The position numbers and the translations under genes were made by a program. A stretch of DNA of 53,728 nt, from the NCBI GenBank assembly GCA_016191785.1, contig JACPVJ010000156.1, positions 1-53,728 of the forward strand. Direction: 5' to 3'. Of this stretch, positions 35,707 through 41,735 are shown piece after piece. The stretch's first letter is position 1; each line of letters starts with the position of its first letter. The notes under the pieces are model-generated. The model worked only from the letters and a program-made list of their open reading frames with translations, was not told the DNA's origin and did not search any database. This stretch comes from Myxococcales bacterium. Its GTDB lineage: Bacteria; Myxococcota_A; Polyangia; Polyangiales; Polyangiaceae.

Positions 35707-37311
35707 ATGAAGCCGCGCTTTGCACTGGGACTCGGTTCGATGCTCTGGGCCCTCGCCGTCGCGTGCAGCGCTTCGGATGAGGGAACTCCGAATCAATCCG
35801 CGGGCGGAGCGACGGGAAGCGGCGGCGCTTCCGGCTCGGGCGCGGCGGCGGGCTCGGGCAGCGCCACAACGGGTGGGACCGCGGGCTCGGGCGCGGCGGG
35901 TGGACAAGACTCGGGCGCGGGCGGCGCGGACGGCGGCGCCACGGGTCCGCTGCGCGCCTTCCCCGGTGCCGAGGGCTTCGGCGCCAACGCCAAGGGAGGG
36001 CGTGGCGGCGACGTCTACCACGTGACCACGCTCGCCGACGGCGGCCCCGGCTCGCTGCGCGAAGGGATCAACTCGGCGACCGGGCCGAGGACCATCGTCT
36101 TCGAGGTGGGCGGCGAGATCAAGCTCGAGTCTCGACTCGTCATCAACAAGAGCAACCTCACGCTTGCCGGACAGACCGCGCCCGGCGACGGGATCACGAT
36201 CCGCGATCGCAGCGTCGACATCGACAAGGCACACGACATCGTCGTCCGTTTCTTGCGCATGCGTCGCGGCGACATCGACATCCTGGCGAGCGGCAAGCCG
36301 ACGGGGTCCGTCGGCTTGGACACCGTCTCGATCGACGACTCCAAGGACGTCATCTTCGACCACGTGTCGCTCTCGTGGAGCTGCGACGAGCTCTTCGGCA
36401 TCGTCCAGAACCAGAACGTCACGATCCAGTGGGCGCTCATGGCGGAGCCGCTGGGAGATCCGAAGCTGCACCCCTACGGGACCGAGCACGCTTTCGGCCT
36501 CAACATCAGCGCGAGCACGCTGACCCTGCATCATTCACTCCTGGCGAACTACGTGATGCGAGGCCCTCAGTTCGAGGCCAACGACGCGACGAACAGCCAA
36601 GGATACGACGTGCAGATGGAGGCGGTGAACAACGTCTTCTTCGACTACGAGCACTCGGGCTCACGCTACACGGCCGGCATCGAGACCAACCCCAGTGCGG
36701 CCAGCAACATCGATTTCCGCTTCCACTTCAGGAAGAACCTGTATCTGTACGATCCCAACGCCTCGCCGCGCGCGGAGATCCATACGGAGCTCAAGCACGG
36801 CGTGAGCAGCCAGGTGAAGGTGCACGTCGCGGGCAACATCGGCCCCCACCGCAAGACCGACACGGGCAGCGAATGGTCGCTCGTCTGGACGAGCAACACC
36901 ACGCCCAGCTCCGTCATCACCAACGCGCCGAGCAACGTGAAGGCGCAGATGTCCAACGCGCCCCTGTTCTCGCCGCCCGTGGCGGTGACGGAGCAGTCGG
37001 CCCAGGATGCCTACGACGCCGTGCTCGCCCGGGCAGGCGCGTGGAAGAAGCGCGACGCGGTGGACCAACGCATCGTGAAGAACGTCGGCGACCGCAAGTG
37101 GAGCGCCTACCTCCACTCGCAGTCGGAGGTCGGCGGCTTCCCTCCCCTGCAGTCGGGCACCGCAGTGGCGGATGTCGACCGAGACGGCATGGCCGACGCG
37201 TGGGAGCTGTCCGTGGGGCTCAACCCGGCAGATGCTGCGGATCGCAACGGAGACCTGGACAAGGACGGCTGGACCAACCTCGAGGAGTATCTGGCCGACT
37301 TGGCCAAGTAG
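35707..37311 (+). CDS. Pectate-lyase-like secreted lipoprotein
   Basis: 534 residues from ATG at 35707. Signal peptide ends LAVAC (Cys20, lipobox), followed by about 60 residues of Gly/Ser/Ala linker. The catalytic part begins AFPGAEGFGANAKGGRGGDV and shows the parallel beta-helix pattern of family 1 pectate/polysaccharide lyases (GSLREGINSATGPRTIVFEV, LTLAGQTAPGDGITIRD, VIFDHVSLSWSCDELFG, LHHSLLANYVMRGP). The C-terminus (DVDRDGMADAWELSVGLNPA, DLDKDGWTNLEEYL) is a calcium-binding thrombospondin-3/dockerin-like end. It probably cleaves pectin-like or other uronate polymers at the cell surface; substrate not certain. Confidence 0.88.
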   Translation: MKPRFALGLGSMLWALAVACSASDEGTPNQSAGGATGSGGASGSGAAAGSGSATTGGTAGSGAAGGQDSGAGGADGGATGPLRAFPGAEGFGANAKGGRGGDVYHVTTLADGGPGSLREGINSATGPRTIVFEVGGEIKLESRLVINKSNLTLAGQTAPGDGITIRDRSVDIDKAHDIVVRFLRMRRGDIDILASGKPTGSVGLDTVSIDDSKDVIFDHVSLSWSCDELFGIVQNQNVTIQWALMAEPLGDPKLHPYGTEHAFGLNISASTLTLHHSLLANYVMRGPQFEANDATNSQGYDVQMEAVNNVFFDYEHSGSRYTAGIETNPSAASNIDFRFHFRKNLYLYDPNASPRAEIHTELKHGVSSQVKVHVAGNIGPHRKTDTGSEWSLVWTSNTTPSSVITNAPSNVKAQMSNAPLFSPPVAVTEQSAQDAYDAVLARAGAWKKRDAVDQRIVKNVGDRKWSAYLHSQSEVGGFPPLQSGTAVADVDRDGMADAWELSVGLNPADAADRNGDLDKDGWTNLEEYLADLAK

Positions 37312-37349
37312 GGCGAGCCGAGCGGCAGCCCGGTGGCGCCAGCCGTGAG

Positions 37350-37589
37350 TCACTCGAAGCTCTCGAACACCTTCCGCACCGCTCGCTTCCGCAGGTAGAC
37401 GCCGATGTTCGCCGTGGTCACGATGCACAGCACGGTCGCGGCGAGCGTCGCCAGAGCCGAAGGCACGAACACCTGCACACAGAACGCGGCGATGAGCGGC
37501 AGGGCGCAGATGAACGCTTCGAGCGCCCCCTTGCAGGCTTTCCAGGACCAAAGCAAGACCGGAAGGGTGGCGGCGACGAGTAGGGGCAT
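37350..37589 (-). CDS. Small membrane protein, two helices
   Basis: 79 residues; ATG at 37589 preceded by GGAGGA (37594-37599, 4-base spacing). Hydrophobic segments LVAATLPVLLWSWKACKGAL, EAFICALPLIAAFCVQVF and SALATLAATVLCIVTTANIG are followed by a basic tail RKRAVRKVFESFE. No family recognised. It converges with the lyase gene and diverges from the lipoprotein gene at 37742. Confidence 0.65.
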   Translation of the reverse strand: MPLLVAATLPVLLWSWKACKGALEAFICALPLIAAFCVQVFVPSALATLAATVLCIVTTANIGVYLRKRAVRKVFESFE

Positions 37590-37729
37590 GAGTTCCTCCG
37601 TGGGGTTCTTCGGGGCGGCCCCCTTCTCGGCGCCGCCGGAACGCCGGTTGCGTGATTTCTCCAGGCGCCGGCGCGAACCCCGACCGGAGCCCCGCCCTAT
37701 GCCGAGTTGAAGGCTCGCGTCGTCGCGTC

Positions 37730-37735
37730 TACCCT
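37730..37735 (+). promoter_or_regulatory. Candidate -10 hexamer TACCCT of the 37742 lipoprotein gene
   Basis: TACCCT lies exactly 6 bases before ATG at 37742 with no Shine-Dalgarno between; fits a leaderless transcript. Confidence 0.45.
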
Positions 37736-37741
37736 TGGCAG

Positions 37742-38527
37742 ATGAACGCCTTCGCGCGCGCGATCGGCGCCTCGCTCCTCGTGCTCGGGCCAAGTTGGCT
37801 CGCGAGCTGCGGCGGCGACGACGCAACGGCGGGCCCCTCTGGCAACGTCCTGGGGAACCCCGACGCTTCCACCGGTGGCGCAACTGGCTCGGGGGGCAAC
37901 AGCGGAACCGGAACCGGAGGCGCGCTGCTCATCGACTCTGGATTGCCGAGCGATGGCCCGGCGCCCGACGGCAAGCCCGTCGCGGTGAACCTCATTCCGA
38001 ACGGTGACTTTGCTCAGGGCAACACGCTGTTCGGGTCCGACTACACGTTCGCCACGAAGAACTCGGCGGAGGGGCAGTACACCGTCGGCACGAACGCGCA
38101 GGCGTTCAACGGCCTGTTGATCGCCGCCGGCGACCACACGGCGGGAAACGGCCTGATGTTCATCGGCAACGGCAAGGCCACGCCCGATCGCGTGTGGCAC
38201 ACGACGGCTCCGATTCCGGTGCAGCCGAATACGACGTATTACTTCGAGGCCTTCGTGATGAACTTGTGCTGCGCCTCGGGCCTGGGCAACGGCATCGACC
38301 CGGTCGGCCCGTCCGAGCTCTCGTTCTACGCGAACAAACAACTCCTTGGCACGCGAACCTCGTCGAAGCTCGGCGTGTGGGAGGGCCTCACCACGACCTG
38401 GGCCTCCGGATCGGCCACGTCGGTGACGCTCGAGCTCGTGAACGCCAACACCGTCGCGGCGGGCAACGACTTTGCCGCGGACGACATCTACCTGGGGATC
38501 GTTTCCACCGTACAGCCGCCGAAGTGA
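37742..38527 (+). CDS. Secreted lipoprotein with jelly-roll-like domain
   Basis: 261 residues from ATG at 37742. Signal peptide ends WLASC (lipobox), then a Gly/Thr/Ser linker. The mature domain (about 85-255) starts NLIPNGDFAQGNTLFGSDY and has PVQPNTTYYFEAFVMNL, SFYANKQLLG and DDIYLGI, the pattern of carbohydrate-binding or DUF642-like beta-sandwich modules (NGDFE start, choice-of-anchor type). Two adjacent cysteines (NLCCASG) lie mid-domain. Being next to the pectate-lyase-like gene, it may bind a polysaccharide. This is inference. Confidence 0.75.
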   Translation: MNAFARAIGASLLVLGPSWLASCGGDDATAGPSGNVLGNPDASTGGATGSGGNSGTGTGGALLIDSGLPSDGPAPDGKPVAVNLIPNGDFAQGNTLFGSDYTFATKNSAEGQYTVGTNAQAFNGLLIAAGDHTAGNGLMFIGNGKATPDRVWHTTAPIPVQPNTTYYFEAFVMNLCCASGLGNGIDPVGPSELSFYANKQLLGTRTSSKLGVWEGLTTTWASGSATSVTLELVNANTVAAGNDFAADDIYLGIVSTVQPPK

Positions 38528-38869
38528 GCTCGGGCGCGCGGTCGCTGCACGCTAGCGCGTGCGATACGCCAGCCAGCGCACGAGCGGCGCACACTGCTTG
38601 CCGCGCTCGGTCAAGGTGTCGACGAGCCCGTGCCCACGGATGAGCCTGCCGCGCGCGATCGCTCCGGGCAACCGGACCGGACGATGACCCCCGCCGAGAT
38701 CAACGCTGCCTGCATGCGCGCCACGCCCCGGGCCCAACGCGGATCGCCGAGCATGGCCCCGGCTGGGTGGACAAGGTATACGACGCGCTGCCGGCTTGGC
38801 TCGAAGACGCCGTGCAGGGTCTCGAGCGCCACCCGGACTTCGTCGACCTCCGGGCGGCGTGAGCCGCGC
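38528..38869. other. Non-coding or decayed stretch between lipoprotein and MYXO-CTERM genes
   Basis: No intact gene. A hairpin GCACGC-TAGC-GCGTGC (38547-38562) follows the lipoprotein stop and may help end transcription. On the plus strand a plausible C-terminus (HGPGWVDKVYDALPAWLEDA to a stop at 38860-38862) lacks a start in frame, while MTPAEINAACMRA begins in another frame at 38684. This looks like a small gene broken by a frameshift. On the minus strand a short tail GHGLVDTLTERGKQCAPLVR ends near 38553. None of these could be assigned to a family. Confidence 0.4.
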
Positions 38870-39604
38870 CTAGTCGCCGCGACGAATCTTCCGGTTCAGC
38901 TCGCCCGAACGACGTGGCCTGCGCGCCAGAGCCGCGAGGCCGAGCAGCGCCAGCGGCGTCAGGCCGAGCCCACTGGCTCGAGACGGCGCCAGATCGCAGC
39001 TGCAGCTCGAGCTACGGCTCACGGCGATCTCGCTGCTCGGGCTCGGCGATGGAGTCGCGGGCCGAGGCGGAATCGGCGCGGAGGAGGCCGGCGGCGGCGC
39101 GGGCTTGGACTCGGCCTGCAGATCGCTCCTCGTCTTGGTCGTCGCCGAGATGCGCTTCAAGCGACAGTTGTCCTTGTCGCGCTTCTCGACCGAATAGCGC
39201 GCCTGCACCAAGGTCACGTTCACGTCCCGAAAATTCAGGTCTTGGTCGGCGACCTCACCGCAGGTCTTGGCCTTCGCGGCGAGGAACTTCGCCGACTCGT
39301 CCCGCCCGGCGTCCGCTCTGATCTTCGAGAACAGCTCGATCAGATCGCTCTCGCGGAACCCGAACACTCGTACCGGCCCGCGTTCGGGGTTGCACACCAG
39401 CGGCTCGTTCGGGTCCAACACCGATTTTTCGGGCTCTTCGTGGCAGTTGGTCACGAACAGCTTGAGCTGCGGCACGCTGGACTGACCCTCCACCGTGAGC
39501 TCGAGGGTGATCTTCGCGCGCGGCGGTGGCGCGACATCGGCGCGCGCCGACGCGGTCGCCAAGAGCAGCGTGCAACCGCAGCCAACCAGACCTCGTATCG
39601 TCAT
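38870..39604 (-). CDS. Exported protein with MYXO-CTERM-like tail
   Basis: 244 residues. Signal peptide (MTIRGLVGCGCTLLLATASARA) with cleavage likely after ARADVA. The mature part (VAPPPRAKITLELTVEGQSS, LKLFVTNCHEEPEKSVL, RVFGFRESDLIELFSKIRAD) is a small beta-rich domain of unknown family, with a Pro/Ser-rich stretch after it. The C-terminus is MYXO-CTERM-like: SSSCSCDL, hydrophobic LGLTPLALLGLAALA, then RRPRR. Export and surface anchoring are expected. GAGGCGAG just before the ATG may act as Shine-Dalgarno. Confidence 0.8.
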   Translation of the reverse strand: MTIRGLVGCGCTLLLATASARADVAPPPRAKITLELTVEGQSSVPQLKLFVTNCHEEPEKSVLDPNEPLVCNPERGPVRVFGFRESDLIELFSKIRADAGRDESAKFLAAKAKTCGEVADQDLNFRDVNVTLVQARYSVEKRDKDNCRLKRISATTKTRSDLQAESKPAPPPASSAPIPPRPATPSPSPSSEIAVSRSSSCSCDLAPSRASGLGLTPLALLGLAALARRPRRSGELNRKIRRGD

Positions 39605-39802
39605 CTCGCCTCTGCCGCGAAGGGGCTGGCCGCCCCCCCGTGACCCGCGGGATGCTGTTCCATCGGGTAGCAGCGGCGGAGCGAGCGGCAGCGGCGGGAG
39701 CGCAGGCTGCGCGGAGGTGAGACAAAGGGGGGGGTAGCTCTCTGCCGAAGGCTGCCGTCGGCGCGAACAACGCCCGAAGCCGGCCTGGTTTGGCTCTCGA
39801 GG

Positions 39803-40240
39803 TCATCGACCGGCGCTGCTGAACCCACCATGGTCCCCGTCGCAGAGCCTACCAGGCACACGTCCGCCCTGCACGCGACCACGGCACGCGACCACGGTGG
39901 GAGCGCGCTGCGACGCGAACATCTCCACCTGCGCGTTGGAGTCGCCGCCGAGCCCGCCGAGTCTCTGCCGCAGGGCGGGGCTGATGAAGAACGGCGGTCT
40001 CCTCGCGGGAGTGAGAGGTGGAAGCTCGGGGTCCCCGCCGAGCCTGCGGAGGAAGCCCCGCGTGATGCGCTCGCAGAGCTCGCGGTCGTAGGCGACGCGA
40101 GCGCGTCGCTCGAATGGGAGGGTGAGGCCCCACTGCCTGAGCGGAGCGCTCGAGGGCAGGACGTGCTCGACCCAGTTCGCGGAGGTCTCGGCCATGGTCC
40201 TGCCTAGACACGAGGGACACCAGCCGCGCGTGCTGGCCGG
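39803..40240 (-). pseudogene. Fragment of an IS91-like transposase (zinc-binding domain region)
   Basis: Within an open minus frame, TRGWCPSCLGRTMAETSANW followed by VEHVLPSSAPLRQWGLTLPF and AYDRELCERITRGFLRRL matches the region after the zinc-binding domain of IS91/ISCR-type Y1 transposases (CPSCxxRRMxExAxxLVxHVLPxxPVRQWVLSxP). The earlier zinc ligands and all catalytic parts are absent; after about 40050 the similarity fades. It lies between the radical SAM gene and the MYXO-CTERM gene and is a dead remnant. The stretch 39605-39802 shows nothing further. Confidence 0.75.
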
Positions 40241-40317
40241 TGCCCTCGACGCCGACTGGAGCCCCGAAACCTGGACGTGGGGCACACCGTGAATGCGCGG
40301 CGTCCCGCGCCACGCGC

Positions 40318-41484
40318 TCAGCCCGAGCCCAGGGCCTCGACCACGATCTCGAACTTGCCGTGATCGAACGGCTTGCCCGGCGCAGGCTCGATCGGCACCA
40401 GGCGCTCGCTGAGGCCGCGCCGTTGGTGCTCGATCGCGCGGTGGTGACAGTAGGGGTTGTTGCCCGCGCGTCCGAAGAAGGTGTGCGCGGTCCAGGTGCA
40501 GCCGCCTCGGCACTCGCGCGCGTAGTAGCAGCTCTGGCAAAACCCCCAGAGCTCGGGGGGCGAGTCGGCGCGCATGAAGCGAAGCTCGCGGGTCTGGTCC
40601 CAGATCTCGCGCAAGCTCTGCTCGCGAACGTTGCCGCCCACGTAGCCCTCGGTGGGCAGCGACGGGCAACCCTTGATGCTGCCGTCGGCCTCGATGCCCA
40701 GCGCGTACACCCCGGCGTTGCAGCCGTTCCACACCAGCTGCCCCGGGGCGCCGCGATTGCGCAGCGTGCTCTCGTGCGGGCCGAAGTAGCCGAGGTTGTT
40801 CGCGGGCCAGAACGCCACGCCGGCAGCGCGCCCGCGTTCGGCCAGCGCCGCCAGCCGCGGAAAGAGCGCGAGCAGCTCCGGCGGCTGGAGCAACCACTCG
40901 TGGTTGTCGACCGCACGGCCCATGGGCACGGTCATCTGCAGCTGCCAGCCCTGGGCGCCCTCGGCGATCAAGAGGTCGAGCACGCCTTCCAGATCGGGCA
41001 CGCTCAGCCGATTGATCTGCGTGTTGGCGTTCAGGGCGAGGCCGGCGTCGCGAACGTGGCCCATGGCCGCGCGGGCCCGCTCGAAGCTGCCGAACACCCG
41101 CTGGCGATCGTGGGCCGCGCGCAGACCGTCGAGCGAGATGCTGATGGCGGCCATGCCGGCCTGCTTGGCGGCGCGGGCCTGCTCCGCGCCGAAGCCCCGC
41201 GCCGCGGTGGTCATGCCGCAGCGCATGCCGGCGTCCACGATGGCCCGGGCGAGCGTGGGCCAATCGTCGCGCAGGTACGCCTCGCCACCGATCAGGGTGA
41301 TCTCTTCGGTGCCGAGCGCGCCGAGCTGCCCCACCACGCTCAGGGCCTCGTCGGTGGACAGCTCGCTCGCTCTGGGCTTGCCCGCGCGCGAGCCGCAGTG
41401 ACCGCAGGCCAGATCACACGCCAGCGTGATCTCCCAGACCACGTACTTCGGGCGCGGGCTCTCGCCGATGGCGGCGCGTCTCAT
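40318..41484 (-). CDS. Radical SAM / SPASM-domain enzyme
   Basis: 388 residues; ATG at 41484 overlaps the stop of the zinc-ribbon gene (ATGA). The radical SAM cluster motif CDLACGHC (CxxxCxxC) is followed by LIGGEAYLRDDW and SISLDG. The C-terminal half is SPASM-like: NGCNAGVYALGIEADGSIKG with CPSLP, and CQSCYYARECRGGCTWTAHT, giving enough cysteines for auxiliary Fe-S clusters. SPASM proteins modify peptides or proteins (RiPP maturation, anaerobic sulfatase activation) or heme-like substrates. Being co-translated with an 84-residue Cys- and Asp-rich protein makes that protein a candidate substrate or partner; this is inference. Confidence 0.92.
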   Translation of the reverse strand: MRRAAIGESPRPKYVVWEITLACDLACGHCGSRAGKPRASELSTDEALSVVGQLGALGTEEITLIGGEAYLRDDWPTLARAIVDAGMRCGMTTAARGFGAEQARAAKQAGMAAISISLDGLRAAHDRQRVFGSFERARAAMGHVRDAGLALNANTQINRLSVPDLEGVLDLLIAEGAQGWQLQMTVPMGRAVDNHEWLLQPPELLALFPRLAALAERGRAAGVAFWPANNLGYFGPHESTLRNRGAPGQLVWNGCNAGVYALGIEADGSIKGCPSLPTEGYVGGNVREQSLREIWDQTRELRFMRADSPPELWGFCQSCYYARECRGGCTWTAHTFFGRAGNNPYCHHRAIEHQRRGLSERLVPIEPAPGKPFDHGKFEIVVEALGSG

Positions 41485-41735
41485 TGACCGCTGGCGTCGT
41501 CGGGGGCGTCCGCGCCGACGTCGGCGCCGGCGTCGACGTCGGCGTCGGGGTCCTCGGGCGGCATGCCGTAGGCGCAACCGATGCCGATGGTCATGGCGGT
41601 GACGCCCGCCGCGCCGGCCAGCATCACCTTGAGCGCGCGCCGCCGAGCCTTGCCGGGGGGGCGCTCGGCGCAGAACGGACACTCGGGCTCGTCGTCACGC
41701 ACGTGGCGCTGGCAGTCGGGACACGGGACCAGCAT
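41481..41735 (-). CDS. 84-residue zinc-ribbon membrane protein with Asp-rich tail
   Basis: Starts at ATG 41735 overlapping the esterase stop (TGATG) and ends overlapping the radical SAM start. Layout: CPDCQRHVRDDEPECPFC, a two-CPxC zinc ribbon; basic linker KARRRALK; one hydrophobic helix (VMLAGAAGVTAMTIGIGCAYG); then a tail rich in Asp and Ala (PPEDPDADVDAGADVGADAP). Small size and coupling on both sides to an esterase-like lipoprotein and a radical SAM/SPASM enzyme suggest a dedicated partner or a modified peptide precursor. The family is not one I can name. Confidence 0.8.
   Translation of the reverse strand: MLVPCPDCQRHVRDDEPECPFCAERPPGKARRRALKVMLAGAAGVTAMTIGIGCAYGMPPEDPDADVDAGADVGADAPDDASGQ

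Noticed and set aside
38553..38640. C-terminal end of an HxlR-type regulator on the minus strand
   Set aside because: The tail TLTERGKQCAPLVRWL is suggestive but too short, with no DNA-binding part upstream.
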